Of a stretch of DNA of 64,000 nt, positions 34,732-44,867 are shown piece by piece. Made by a program: the position numbers and the translations under genes. The stretch is from an uncultured Clostridia bacterium (GTDB taxonomy: Bacteria; Bacillota; Clostridia; Oscillospirales; Acutalibacteraceae). Numbering within the stretch: the first letter of the stretch is position 1; each line of letters begins with the position of its first letter. Location of the stretch: the NCBI GenBank assembly GCA_946407065.1, contig CAMJMQ010000004.1, forward strand, positions 62,001-126,000, read 5' to 3'. The notes below the pieces were generated by a model. It searched no databases. It was not told the origin of the DNA and saw only the letters and a program-made list of their open reading frames with translations.

Positions 34732-35619
34732 GTGCATTATGTGAAAGCGAAGGGGATTTTATCCTCTCAAAACGGAATGAACCTTTATCGGGGCTGCACG
34801 CACGGATGTATTTACTGCGATTCCAGAAGCAACTGTTATCATATAGATCACTCTTTTGAGGACATCGAGGTCAAAGAAAACGCCATCGAATTGCTGGAAG
34901 ACGCGCTGCGCCGCAAGAGAAAACGCTGCATGATCGGCACGGGCTCCATGAGCGATCCGTACATTCCGCAGGAGCTTGAAACAGAGTACACGCGAAAAGC
35001 GTTGTTGATCATCGAGAAATACGGCTGTGGCGTTGCGTTGCAAACCAAGTCCGATCGTGTGCTCAGAGATCTGGAGATCCTGAAGCGGATCAATGAAAAG
35101 ACCAAAGCCGTTGTTCAGATGACGCTGACAACGGCGGATGAGAGCCTGTGCAGGATCATCGAGCCGAATGTCTGCACGACAAAGGAACGATTTGAGACGC
35201 TGAAGATCCTGCGCGATCACGGGATTCCCACCGTCGTATGGCTGTGTCCGATCCTGCCCTATCTCAACGATACCCGCGAGAACATCGAGGCGATTTTACA
35301 AATGTGTATCAAGGCGCAGGTGCGCGGCGTGATCTGCTTCGGAATGGGACTGACGCTCCGCGACGGCAGCCGTGAGTATTTCTATCGTCAGCTCGACAGG
35401 CATTTTCCGGGATTGAAGGAGCGCTATATCAGGGAGTTCTCAGATCGCTACGAGATTTCCGGCCCGCACAGTGATGAGCTGATGAGGCTGTTTCATCAAA
35501 CCTGCGAGCACAACGGGATTATGCACGATAACGGCGAGATCTTCGCCTATTTGCATCGCTTCGAAGAGAAGGAGCCGTTCGGACAGCTTAGCTTGTGGGA
35601 GATGCAGCAGAATGAATGA
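34732..35619 (+). CDS. SPL-family radical SAM protein
   Basis: A 295-residue radical SAM enzyme related to spore photoproduct lyase. The [4Fe-4S] motif is CTHGCIYC near residue 18-25 in YRGCTHGCIYCDSRS. Other conserved parts: IGTGSMSDPYIPQE, ALQTKSDRVLRDLEIL, VQMTLTT and PTVVWLCPILPYLND. The GTG at 34732 is chosen because GGAGGG precedes it by 6 bases; an ATG at 34672 and a TTG at 34627 are possible but poorly supported. Many family members sit near spore genes, as this one does beside a SASP, but the shorter SPL-like group is not proven to repair DNA. Stands alone with its own terminator. Confidence 0.88.
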   Translation: MHYVKAKGILSSQNGMNLYRGCTHGCIYCDSRSNCYHIDHSFEDIEVKENAIELLEDALRRKRKRCMIGTGSMSDPYIPQELETEYTRKALLIIEKYGCGVALQTKSDRVLRDLEILKRINEKTKAVVQMTLTTADESLCRIIEPNVCTTKERFETLKILRDHGIPTVVWLCPILPYLNDTRENIEAILQMCIKAQVRGVICFGMGLTLRDGSREYFYRQLDRHFPGLKERYIREFSDRYEISGPHSDELMRLFHQTCEHNGIMHDNGEIFAYLHRFEEKEPFGQLSLWEMQQNE

Positions 35620-35654
35620 CGCTCAAAGATCGCACTGATGTCAAATAACAGAAA

Positions 35655-35694
35655 GCTCAGGAACAGTCATGTGTGGCTGCCTCCTGAGTTTTTT
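35655..35694 (+). terminator. Terminator of the SPL-family gene
   Basis: CTCAGGA...TCCTGAG stem followed by seven T. The loop contains CAGTCATGTGTGGCTG, closely related to the loop of the hairpin at 44537-44570. Confidence 0.8.
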
Positions 35695-35797
35695 CAATTT
35701 TGTCATGCTAAAAACGGTTTATTGATATTATATAGAAATTGAAATTTTCAGATTAATAAAACAACAATCAATAATGAATTCTCGCAATGAGCATAAT

Positions 35798-35840
35798 AAA
35801 TCCGAACCTCGCTTCGTCTTGAAGCAAGGCTCGGATTTAT
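35798..35840 (-). terminator. Terminator of the giant surface-protein gene
   Basis: AAATCCGAACCTCGCTTC pairs with GAAGCAAGGCTCGGATTT with two mismatches; T and A runs on both sides make it effective in both directions. Confidence 0.75.
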
Positions 35841-35855
35841 CTTTTTGTCAGTTAA

Positions 35856-38800
35856 TCATGGGGATTTTTGCTGTTCTTCCAGCTTCGCCTGATCCTGAGG
35901 GATCGCCATAGCCGCTACCTGATTAAAGCTGCACAGGCAACCGCCGTACATCGACTTCTTATAGGTGTTATAGAATACCCTCAGCTTCCCGTTAGCGTCA
36001 TAATAGCGAATATAAGCTCTCGCGTCGATCTTGTCTCCCTTTTTGGAGGCAGAGTCCCCCTCGTAAGTAACAACAAGGGTATATAGGCGATAATCCGTGA
36101 AGTTGCGGTGGTCGTCCTTGATCGTGCCATCGGAGTTGGTCGTCCCTCTGGTACAGTTGACGTTGGTGATATAGCGGAAATCGGTATCTGCCGTTCTTTC
36201 CTCTCCTGTTGTATTCTTACCGTTGACATTACTGCCGTTATACTGCAGCTGGTATTTCGTCGGTTCGGCGATACCGTAGTGAGAAGTAAAGGCTTTAATA
36301 TTTTCTTCGGTTCCCACGGCATAGCCGTACTCAACGCCGACATGCCCCTCTTCGGTATCAACAGTTTTATCGGACAGAGCGTCGATATTCGAAAGTAAAT
36401 CTTCGCTGAGCGAGGTAACAAAGCGCATACCGCCCGGAGTTACGTTCTCGTAGTTGGAATCATGCATCTCGGGATTGCGGATCTGGACGCCTGCGAGACC
36501 GAAGCCGCGGTAGTCGCCTTCCATCAGGTTAGCGTCGTCCTTGTCCTTAGAGACCGTACCGACAGAGATCCACTTGGCGTAGAGATGATAATCATCGTTA
36601 CTCGAATCATTATCTACAGTGTTCTTGCCTGTGAAGGTATCGCTTTCAAAGTTTGACGCGGTTGTGACATTCTGTGTGATATTTCCCGCGTTCGCATACG
36701 ATTTATACGAACTGCTGTGATACCAACCCGCGAACACATACTCATCCTCTGCCCATTCGGGGATATCATAGAAGTGAACGACCTTGTTCTCCTTTAAATC
36801 TCCCGGTTCGTATATTCTGAACACCTTGTTCTTGTCTTCTATCGAGCCGTTCGGCTTATTCTCGTGGAAGATGATCTTATACGCGGGCTCGTCTACCATC
36901 TCAACGTAGTTGACCGCTTCTCCGTCAACGTGAGTGATACCCTCGATATCGATCGTGAACGGGATATCCGCCGCAGTCTTATAGGTTTCGGGAGCGCTTA
37001 ACTCGTGGAGGATATAATCGCCCGGCTCCAGATTGAAGGTGATCACATCGGCGGCGGAGGTAAACTGTGTGACGTTGCTGCCGTTGATGGTAACTTCTTT
37101 AGGCGCCGCGCCGTCTTTGAGCTTTCCGGTTGAAGCGTCCCAGTTTGTACTGTTGTTTTCGTAGATCTGTAAGGCGGCGCCTTCAAGACCGTCGCCCTTA
37201 GCGTTGACCTTCTTGATCTTCGCCTGTGTGACGGTGACATAATGATAGGTCGTCTCACTTTGGATGTTCGCCGCCTGACCGTTTTCGCTTGTGATCGTCG
37301 CGGTATTGTCAATCGGCGCGTCAAGGGCAGCGTTTACCGTAGCGGGAACGATAATCGTGATCGTTTGTCCCGGAGCGAGAGAGGAGACCGTTGCGGTGAA
37401 CTTCCATATACCGTTCTCCTCTGTGACCTCATAGCTTTCAATCATCGCCGCCTTGCTGATCGCTATGGGAGCTTCATCGCCCAGCTTGACCTGAGGCATA
37501 TTATTGATCGTCAAATCGGAATCAAGCACATCCTCGATCACAACATTGTTGACCGAAACAGAGTCATCGGGATTCGTGATCTCAAGGCTGTATTCGATCA
37601 CGCTCTTGTTGACAACGCCGGTGCGGTGATCGGCATCCGCTCCGGACTCCGGGAAGGAGGTTTTATGCAGTTCGGGCGTCGCGTAATGAAGCAGTACGCT
37701 TGTCAGGGTCGTGTCATGGAAGGGCTCGCCGGTGATCGAACCGTACACGTGCGCCTCGTTGTAGGTATAAACATTATTTTGAGGATGCGACACGGGCGAA
37801 TGCATATTGATATTGAAGGAGATGGAAACCTCCGGCTTCAGCCAATAATCATTGCCGTTTTCATCCTTGCGGCAGTCAACGGCGATCGCCTTGACGGTAC
37901 TCTTGTCGGCAGGAACCGTCTTCGTCCAGATAGTCGGGTTTCTCTCAATATCGAGGTCGGACTCGACCGGATCGCCGGACTTGATACAATACCAGACCTC
38001 AGGAGCCATATGTGTCGGGTGTTCGGAATTTGAAATCAGCTCATCCGTCGTCAGGGATGAAACGTCGACCGCGTTAAAGGTACCGTTCCAGTCATAAACC
38101 TGACCGTCGAGTCCGTTTCCGAGTACGTCATAGATCACGATGTTGTTAGCGGGCTGGCTGTTTGTAAAGGTAACGTTGTAGGTGTAGTCAGAGTCAAGAC
38201 CTACGGTTACGTCTCTTGAAACAAACTCGCCCTCGGATTTGACAGCGCTCTTGATACCCGTTGCGTAAGCACTCGGCAGAGCCATATCTGTAGTGGCTTT
38301 TGCAAAGGCGGTATACTGATTATCAATGGATTGATAGTACGGAGCGAACTTCGCGTCAATAGTGCTGATATTGCCTGCCTTAGCGATGGGCGGGCTCTGG
38401 TTTTCGGTCGTATCGGTAAAGCTGACGTAGTTAGACTGAGTCAGACCGTTGGCGCTGATGTTGGCAATAGACGTTTTCATTTTATAGAAAGCATAGTATC
38501 CGGACGCCGCTACATCATCGGGAGTATTGACTTTGATCGTCATCATCGTGCGTCCCGAGCCTTCCCAGTTCTCGTGGAAATCAACAGAATAGTAAGCTGA
38601 CGGCAACGCCTCGCTCTTTTTGGTATTGTACTGGTTTACCGCTATATAATTACCGATCGTATTGGTTTTACCGTCGGGCCGTTTGGATTTTCCGTCGATA
38701 TTTCCTGTTATCGGAACGACATAAACCGAGTCCTTATCGACCGTAAAGTTGTACGGAAGAAGGTCGTTGAACTCTCCGGATTCGATCAGCTTGACCGTGC

Positions 38801-41800
38801 CTTCGGTATCGGTATAACCCCAACCGCAGATCAGGCCGGGGAATTCCTCATAGTTGCTGGTTACTGTCACGCCGTAATTGCCCGCGTTCTGACCGGTTTC
38901 GACCTTTTGGCAGCGTTTGTCGGCACAGATATAGCTGTTGCCGATAGCCAGCTCATAAGCGCAGATAGAAGCGCCGCCCGTTTGTGTATCCTTGGACTGG
39001 TTGTTGGTCAAGCCGCTTTTCGGGGTATAGGTCACCGCGGAAGAATTCCATACGCTGATATCCAGCGTGCAGTTGTTCTTTATCAGGGTATTATATCCGT
39101 CTGCTACATCCTCTCTTACAGCGGACAGAACCTTGTTGCTGGAGTTCAGACGCATATCGGAGACGACGAACAGCTTCGTTGTAAAGAACTCGGATTTATG
39201 CTTCACCTGATATCCTACGGTTTTGGCAGGCAGAGCAACATCCGCGTAAACAGCGCCGTAGGTTTCTCTTTCGTCAAATCTCTCTGTTGATACGTCGTCG
39301 TTTGTCTCAGACAGATCGCTGTTCCTGATGGTCTTGAAGAGCTTGAAATCATTCTCACCCTCGGTTCTGATCCAGATCTCGACGTCGGTGTAATCGACAT
39401 ACGGACGCGCGGGATCGGTCGACTTATGGGCATACGGCTCCGACCATTCCCATTTATCCACGCCCTGCACCTGAGTTTTGACTTTGACCGCGTCATACTC
39501 CGTCATATAGACGGTCAGGGAATCAAAGCAGTAGTCGCTGTCGCTGAGCGCCTTTTCCGTCGACGCGCCCCAGGTATAGCGGTCAGGGCCCTTTACGGTA
39601 GAAAGCACTACGTCTGAGCTTCCTTTTGCTCCGTCCGTAATGATGATATTACGCTCGGGCGTGTTGTACCGTTTCGTGGTATCGTTCCACGTTGCGTTAT
39701 CTGTGTTTTTATATTCACGGTACGCAATCTCAAAGGGAAGATGATCGACCGGCTGACGGGCTAAGATCATATCCTGCGCGCCGTTCTTGATGGTGGAGGC
39801 TCCTCTGGTGTAGTCCTTGATGTACTTCTCGTACTGCAGATCGCCTTCGGGAAGCAGATACACGCCCGCCGTGCCGGAGACGCGAACCTGATCGTGGTAG
39901 CCCGAGAGATACTCGACGTCGAGGATCGCTTCATTATTGATGGACTTCCAGCCCGTATCGGAAGGTCTGCGGGTATGCTTTGTGACGACGGTCGTTTTGT
40001 AGGTTCCTTTTTCCAGATACTTGGGATCGCCTTCATTATCCAGCTGAGCCGTATCCGGCCTTATCAAAACGACGGAGCCGTCGTGACAGGTGTTTTCGTT
40101 CCAGCTGATCTTGAACTTCTGACTGCTCGAAGGATCATGCGACGACATCAAAGTCCATGTGATATAGAAATACTGATCGGCGTCGTCAGGTCTGTTGCCC
40201 CAGCTGTTATCCCACTCAAAGTCGGCGGCTGCCTGCACCTTTGTCGCCTGGGATTTGACGTCCGTATGCATCTCGATGCCGAGGTCCTTGGTATATTCGG
40301 TATCTTTCTCATCCGTATAATCGCCGTCTTTATCGCGGTCTACAAGAACCTTTACGGGCAGAGTCGCCTGATAATAAATCCCGCTGAAATAGCCGTTATC
40401 ATCGGTATAGCCGCCGTTGACGGAACGGATCTCACTCGGGCTGATATCATAGGTGATCCTGAACATTTGGGTCTGATTCTTGCCGTTTATCTCATCATTG
40501 TTTGTGATGACATAGTAGTTCGGATAATCAGGATCGTTGTCCTTGTAGACAAAATCGCTGCTTTCGGAATCGCTTTTGTCATCAACGTATCTCGTCAAAC
40601 CGGCGTTGATATTATTGCTTCCTATTCCGACTTCGCTGCTGTTCTTGAAGGCGTACTTCGGGACTAATATTTTCACGGAATAAGGCGCCAGAGTTTCGTT
40701 CAGTGTGCCGGATACCGTGTTGTTAAAATCAAATTCGGCAAACAGCATGACGGACAATGCGCTGTTGCCGCTCTGAGGGGCGACCACGAGGTTATCGTCG
40801 ATGTTTGTCGCGTACTCGTTTGAGGGCGTATTCCACTTGACGGTATAGCTGTAAAGCTTATCCTTTGCCTCTTCAAATCTATCCCTGGAGGCAGTCCACT
40901 TGGCGTAGCAGTCGATATCCTTGGTGATCGCCGTGTCAGCTTTGAGCTGTTTTTCTTCCTCGCCGTCCATATAGAACCAGCCGTCGAAAGAATAGGTCAT
41001 CGCGGAATCGCTGCGGTTCGCTCCGGGGAGATCGGTGATAGTGCCGTTATCTCTGACTTTCCTTGTCGCGTCGGCAGGATCGTAGAGCTTACCTTCTTTC
41101 GCGTCAAAGGTGACGGTCCGGTTCTGTTCAGCCCATTGTGCGGTAAGTGTGACGTTGCTGTTGATGACGGACTCATAGGTATACCGTGTACTGCCGTTAT
41201 ACCATCCGAGGAAATCGTATCCGCTCCTTGTCGGAGACGGAAGCTCGCCTATCTTGTTGCCGCCGTAGACCTTGATGGGGCTTTTCGCGGTACCTGTCAA
41301 ACTGCCGCCGTTCGCGTCGAGCGTGACGTCATACAGATCCTCAGCGCTCCAGCGCGCCTCGATCACACTGCCCGAGGATAAATCGACCTTGTCTTTGTCA
41401 TTCAGCTTTTTATTGTTCAAATACCAGCCGTCAAATGTACAGTTTTCCTTTTTAATGGCAGGCAGTGTGGTGATCGTATATTCGGGGGATTCCTGAACCT
41501 CAAACGTCGGGAAATCGGTATATGTACCGCCGTTTGTCTCGAACTGCGGTCTGTAGCCCCACTGAGCGTAGTAGGTAACATCTGTTGTCGCGGGAGTCGC
41601 CGAGGTAACTGCTGTTCCTCCGGCGCGGTCGGTATACCAGCCCTTTAAGACAGCTGAGCCGTACTGCGGCGTCGGAAGAACGCCGAGATTCTGGTTATAC
41701 TTATAACGCTTCGGCAATGTGTGCTGCGTTGAGTTGTTGTTGAAATACGCAACGGGATTTTGATTTGCGTCATATCCGTTAGCGTCGAATACGATCGTCG

Positions 41801-44339
41801 GGTCAGCCGCCCAATGCGCGTACAGGGTAGCATAGAGCGGGTCGACCGCATCTGCCGATTTGATCAAGTCGCCGCCCTCAGCCTTGGTGTACCAGCCGAG
41901 GAAGGTGTATCCTTCGCGCGCAGACTCGGCAAGCGCCCCGTATTGTGTAGGGTTCTCCGGATCGTTGGTAAGCGTGTAATCGCGGGAGTCGACCGCCGAT
42001 CCGCCCTGAGAATCAAATGTTAAGATGAAATCGGGCTTGTGCCACTGCGCGTAAAGCGTGACCTCGCCGCCGTCTGCGGAGGTGAGCTTATTGACAGAGT
42101 CATTGGCTGTATACTCATCGCCCGCGCCGTTGGGACGGGTGTTCCAGCCGGAAAGGATGTAGCCTTCTCTCGTGAACAGCTTACTGCTCAGCTCATAGAA
42201 ATCACTGTAAGCCAGATTATCCGCGGCTGTATATTCGGTGACGGTCTCCCCGTCCTTTTCGGTCGTACCGCCGTTGCCGTTGAGCTTGAGGGTATAGTGG
42301 TTATCATCCCAGTGAGCGTAGTACGTCCACGCCGCAGCCGGCTCACCTTTCTCGAGCTTTGTTCCTTCGCCGTTTTTCTTATTCGAATACCATCCCGTAA
42401 AATGATAACCGTTTCGGATAGGCTCGGTGATCTCTCCATCTTGGTAATCGACGGTCATACCGATGGCGCCTTTGATCTGCTGGATCGACGGTGTGCCGCC
42501 GTTGCCTTTGAGATTGAGCTTGGACACCGCTACCCATCTGCCGGCGAACTCCGGCTTGAACTCCGTGAACAGTTTTTCGGTACTTTTTTGATCGCCTGTA
42601 TCAGAAGGCGGCGCAATCTCCGATAAACTTTTATAGGAGGTATTAGAACCGTCATAGACAGCATATTTGTATAAACCGTATTGATTCGGATCATAGTCCG
42701 GCAATTCAACCTTGACCCATTCTCTCTCTACGGGCGGACAGCTGTTGCCGCAGCCGACAGTCGAATCTTTGTAAAGAATCGTATTCGCCGCAGGAGGATA
42801 GTAGGGACTGAGGTAGACCTCGGACAGCTCGGTACAGCCCTCGAAAATGTTTGTTTCTTCCGTTCCGGTATCAACGTTGGATTGGAACCTCAAGTTATGG
42901 GAATAAAACCAGCTGTTCATGAGGAATGCCGTTCCGAGGTTGATGAGGTTGAGCGTTTTCAGAGACTTACAATTCCTGAAGATATGCGGACCGCCGATAT
43001 AGGCGTGTATCTTGCTCAGATCGAGCGTTTCCAGCGATTCGCAGCCATCGAACATGTATCTGTGCGTCCAGCTGCCGCTGTTACCTGCCTCAATAAACAG
43101 ATTCTCAATATGTTTGAGGTCTGTCAGGCTTTTACAGCCTTTGAACATCGACGCGTATTCATAGGTGCGGGAATAAACGAGCGAATCGGATGAACCCGGC
43201 TCAATATTAGGCATAATATAATCAGTCGCGGTATATTCGGTTGATGCGGTATTCTTATAATCGGGCAGATCCAGATACTCAAAGTCGACCTCTTCCAGCG
43301 ACTCGCAGCCGTCAAACATATTGTTGAGTCTGACAAGCCTTTCTTCGGATTTTGTGACATGATAGTCTACACCCGGCTGGACGAGGTGTCCTTCACTTCC
43401 GAAGGTGAACTTTTTCAAGCCGCGGTTATTCATGAAAGCATAGAGAAAACCCTTTGCGTTTCTCGGATTAAGGTCGAAAGTGATCTCCTCCAGATCCTTC
43501 GTATAGGTCAGGAAATATTTGATCTCTTCGATCTTTGAGATATCCATACCGGAGAAATTAACCTTATTCAGTTTGCCTAATACATATCCATTGGTGTCAC
43601 TATAATATCCGCCTTTGATAAAGGTCGTCAGCGTTTTGACCTTGCTCAGGTCAAAGCCGGATACGTCGACCTCTTCGAGATCTTCGGTGGAATAAATAAA
43701 GTAGTCGATCTTCTCTACGTTGGAGGTGTCAAAGGTATGGAGATCCAGCTTTTTGACTCTTCTGAGATTATAAAAAGCATACCGCATATCCGTACAGATG
43801 GAGGTATCGATTTTCTCCAAGCCGTTGATCTCGGCGTATCCGCAGTTATAAAACCACCCTGCTATGCTTTCGGGCTTGATTTCATCCTTAATGGTGATTT
43901 TGGCAAAGAGCTGAGCAAGCTTGTTTGCGCTGCTGTCATAGTTATTATTCCAAAGCGATTTAGGCGTATCGGTACTCCACGGCGCGTTAGTCATTGCCTG
44001 ATTATCTGCCAGCTCATGAGTGGGAACGCCGAACTCACTGTATGAATATGTCTTCTTCCAAACGCGGCGTTTCACACCGGCGGACGCGTCTGTAACGGTG
44101 ACGTCGCGATCAGGAGTATTTCCCCTCTGGATCACCAGCTCATAGCCCGCCCAATCGCTGCTCCTGTCATTCGCTCTGATATCATACACCAGCGCATAGA
44201 TATCATCACCCGTCGCCGGCTCCTCCGCCGCGAAAGCCGTAATGTTAAAAGGCGCGACAAGGCTGAGCATTACCGACAGCACCAGCAATACCGAAACAAA
44301 TCCTTTTGATACTCTTTTCACCAGTCTCTTTTTACGCAT
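35856..44339 (-). CDS. Giant secreted multi-domain surface protein
   Basis: A 2827-residue exported protein. Signal peptide MRKKRLVKRVSKGFVSVLLV... ends near ITAFAAEE (~40). Residues ~130-530 are leucine-rich DUF285/BspA-type repeats (FYNLRRVKKLDLHTFDTSNVEKI, in part). About 613-1150 hold seven InlB B-repeat units, each ending in YAHW, YAQW or similar with GYxFxGW. About 2260-2365 form a DUF11-like isopeptide-type domain (EYSLEITNPDDSVSVNNVVI, in part), followed by a SpaA/Cna-B-like domain from 2370 (IKKVNAKGDGLEGAALQIYE). A last InlB unit follows at ~2486-2593. No LPXTG, SLH, dockerin or C-terminal membrane helix is visible, so attachment is unclear. ATG has AGGTGA. Role inferred: adhesion or cell-surface scaffold. 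Confidence 0.88.
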   Translation of the reverse strand: MRKKRLVKRVSKGFVSVLLVLSVMLSLVAPFNITAFAAEEPATGDDIYALVYDIRANDRSSDWAGYELVIQRGNTPDRDVTVTDASAGVKRRVWKKTYSYSEFGVPTHELADNQAMTNAPWSTDTPKSLWNNNYDSSANKLAQLFAKITIKDEIKPESIAGWFYNCGYAEINGLEKIDTSICTDMRYAFYNLRRVKKLDLHTFDTSNVEKIDYFIYSTEDLEEVDVSGFDLSKVKTLTTFIKGGYYSDTNGYVLGKLNKVNFSGMDISKIEEIKYFLTYTKDLEEITFDLNPRNAKGFLYAFMNNRGLKKFTFGSEGHLVQPGVDYHVTKSEERLVRLNNMFDGCESLEEVDFEYLDLPDYKNTASTEYTATDYIMPNIEPGSSDSLVYSRTYEYASMFKGCKSLTDLKHIENLFIEAGNSGSWTHRYMFDGCESLETLDLSKIHAYIGGPHIFRNCKSLKTLNLINLGTAFLMNSWFYSHNLRFQSNVDTGTEETNIFEGCTELSEVYLSPYYPPAANTILYKDSTVGCGNSCPPVEREWVKVELPDYDPNQYGLYKYAVYDGSNTSYKSLSEIAPPSDTGDQKSTEKLFTEFKPEFAGRWVAVSKLNLKGNGGTPSIQQIKGAIGMTVDYQDGEITEPIRNGYHFTGWYSNKKNGEGTKLEKGEPAAAWTYYAHWDDNHYTLKLNGNGGTTEKDGETVTEYTAADNLAYSDFYELSSKLFTREGYILSGWNTRPNGAGDEYTANDSVNKLTSADGGEVTLYAQWHKPDFILTFDSQGGSAVDSRDYTLTNDPENPTQYGALAESAREGYTFLGWYTKAEGGDLIKSADAVDPLYATLYAHWAADPTIVFDANGYDANQNPVAYFNNNSTQHTLPKRYKYNQNLGVLPTPQYGSAVLKGWYTDRAGGTAVTSATPATTDVTYYAQWGYRPQFETNGGTYTDFPTFEVQESPEYTITTLPAIKKENCTFDGWYLNNKKLNDKDKVDLSSGSVIEARWSAEDLYDVTLDANGGSLTGTAKSPIKVYGGNKIGELPSPTRSGYDFLGWYNGSTRYTYESVINSNVTLTAQWAEQNRTVTFDAKEGKLYDPADATRKVRDNGTITDLPGANRSDSAMTYSFDGWFYMDGEEEKQLKADTAITKDIDCYAKWTASRDRFEEAKDKLYSYTVKWNTPSNEYATNIDDNLVVAPQSGNSALSVMLFAEFDFNNTVSGTLNETLAPYSVKILVPKYAFKNSSEVGIGSNNINAGLTRYVDDKSDSESSDFVYKDNDPDYPNYYVITNNDEINGKNQTQMFRITYDISPSEIRSVNGGYTDDNGYFSGIYYQATLPVKVLVDRDKDGDYTDEKDTEYTKDLGIEMHTDVKSQATKVQAAADFEWDNSWGNRPDDADQYFYITWTLMSSHDPSSSQKFKISWNENTCHDGSVVLIRPDTAQLDNEGDPKYLEKGTYKTTVVTKHTRRPSDTGWKSINNEAILDVEYLSGYHDQVRVSGTAGVYLLPEGDLQYEKYIKDYTRGASTIKNGAQDMILARQPVDHLPFEIAYREYKNTDNATWNDTTKRYNTPERNIIITDGAKGSSDVVLSTVKGPDRYTWGASTEKALSDSDYCFDSLTVYMTEYDAVKVKTQVQGVDKWEWSEPYAHKSTDPARPYVDYTDVEIWIRTEGENDFKLFKTIRNSDLSETNDDVSTERFDERETYGAVYADVALPAKTVGYQVKHKSEFFTTKLFVVSDMRLNSSNKVLSAVREDVADGYNTLIKNNCTLDISVWNSSAVTYTPKSGLTNNQSKDTQTGGASICAYELAIGNSYICADKRCQKVETGQNAGNYGVTVTSNYEEFPGLICGWGYTDTEGTVKLIESGEFNDLLPYNFTVDKDSVYVVPITGNIDGKSKRPDGKTNTIGNYIAVNQYNTKKSEALPSAYYSVDFHENWEGSGRTMMTIKVNTPDDVAASGYYAFYKMKTSIANISANGLTQSNYVSFTDTTENQSPPIAKAGNISTIDAKFAPYYQSIDNQYTAFAKATTDMALPSAYATGIKSAVKSEGEFVSRDVTVGLDSDYTYNVTFTNSQPANNIVIYDVLGNGLDGQVYDWNGTFNAVDVSSLTTDELISNSEHPTHMAPEVWYCIKSGDPVESDLDIERNPTIWTKTVPADKSTVKAIAVDCRKDENGNDYWLKPEVSISFNINMHSPVSHPQNNVYTYNEAHVYGSITGEPFHDTTLTSVLLHYATPELHKTSFPESGADADHRTGVVNKSVIEYSLEITNPDDSVSVNNVVIEDVLDSDLTINNMPQVKLGDEAPIAISKAAMIESYEVTEENGIWKFTATVSSLAPGQTITIIVPATVNAALDAPIDNTATITSENGQAANIQSETTYHYVTVTQAKIKKVNAKGDGLEGAALQIYENNSTNWDASTGKLKDGAAPKEVTINGSNVTQFTSAADVITFNLEPGDYILHELSAPETYKTAADIPFTIDIEGITHVDGEAVNYVEMVDEPAYKIIFHENKPNGSIEDKNKVFRIYEPGDLKENKVVHFYDIPEWAEDEYVFAGWYHSSSYKSYANAGNITQNVTTASNFESDTFTGKNTVDNDSSNDDYHLYAKWISVGTVSKDKDDANLMEGDYRGFGLAGVQIRNPEMHDSNYENVTPGGMRFVTSLSEDLLSNIDALSDKTVDTEEGHVGVEYGYAVGTEENIKAFTSHYGIAEPTKYQLQYNGSNVNGKNTTGEERTADTDFRYITNVNCTRGTTNSDGTIKDDHRNFTDYRLYTLVVTYEGDSASKKGDKIDARAYIRYYDANGKLRVFYNTYKKSMYGGCLCSFNQVAAMAIPQDQAKLEEQQKSP

Positions 44340-44836
44340 AGAATCACCTAATTAAGAACTATTTGAATACAGAAATATACATTATAAATATACCATAAAA
44401 TCGCATAGGAGCGCAATTAGATAATATTCATAAAGATTCCTCCCTTTTTTATCCAGATTAAACAAACACAGAGCTTATACAACGTAATTATCAAGTCGAA
44501 TCATAAATTTGAATAGAATTGAATAACCAAAACAACTCAGGGGACAGACATGTGTGGACGTCCCCTGAGCTTATTTCAATATGTGATAATAATCATGGCT
44601 TAACTATGCGGTTTTCAGCGTTTAGACCGCCAGTAAGTATTCGTATGTAATCTGCTCGATTAGCCTTTTCTTAAGCAACCGAGAACAAATCTGAACCCGG
44701 TTTTGACGGGCATATTTCCGCCCGCTCTTTGTTAAAATCCTCGCGAACCCGTCAGTATGTCAAGGACGACAACACCGCTATGCGGAATTTAACGCAATAA
44801 ATGTTAAAGTGTTTTAATGATACTTAGTATAAAGCA
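44340..44836. other. Gene-free spacer before the giant gene
   Basis: About 500 bp. Includes the hairpin at 44537-44570, a CGGGCATATTTCCGCCCG hairpin (~44710), and a copy of the GTCAAGGACGACAACA repeat (44758-44810). No credible intact gene; a short minus-strand frame ending EYLLAV-stop (44632) is discussed under rejected items. Confidence 0.55.
44537..44570 (-). repeat. CTCAGG hairpin, second copy
   Basis: CTCAGGGGACAGACATGTGT... CGTCCCCTGAG forms a 9-bp stem. Loop and stem resemble the hairpin at 35655-35688. The two copies bracket the giant gene. Confidence 0.6.
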
Positions 44837-44838
44837 CC

Positions 44839-44867
44839 AAAAACGCCCCGTCATTCAGACGGAGCGT
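44839..44867 (-). terminator. Terminator of the membrane-protein gene
   Basis: Minus strand ACGCTCCGTC...GACGGGGCGT stem followed by TTTTT; the stem overlaps the last codons of the gene. Confidence 0.7.

Noticed and set aside
44632..44710. Short minus-strand frame ending ...LIEQITYEYLLAV-stop, superficially like the SASP C terminus
   Set aside because: Only the last few residues resemble the SASP end; no core motif, no start and no ribosome site. It may be a gene scrap but cannot be assigned.
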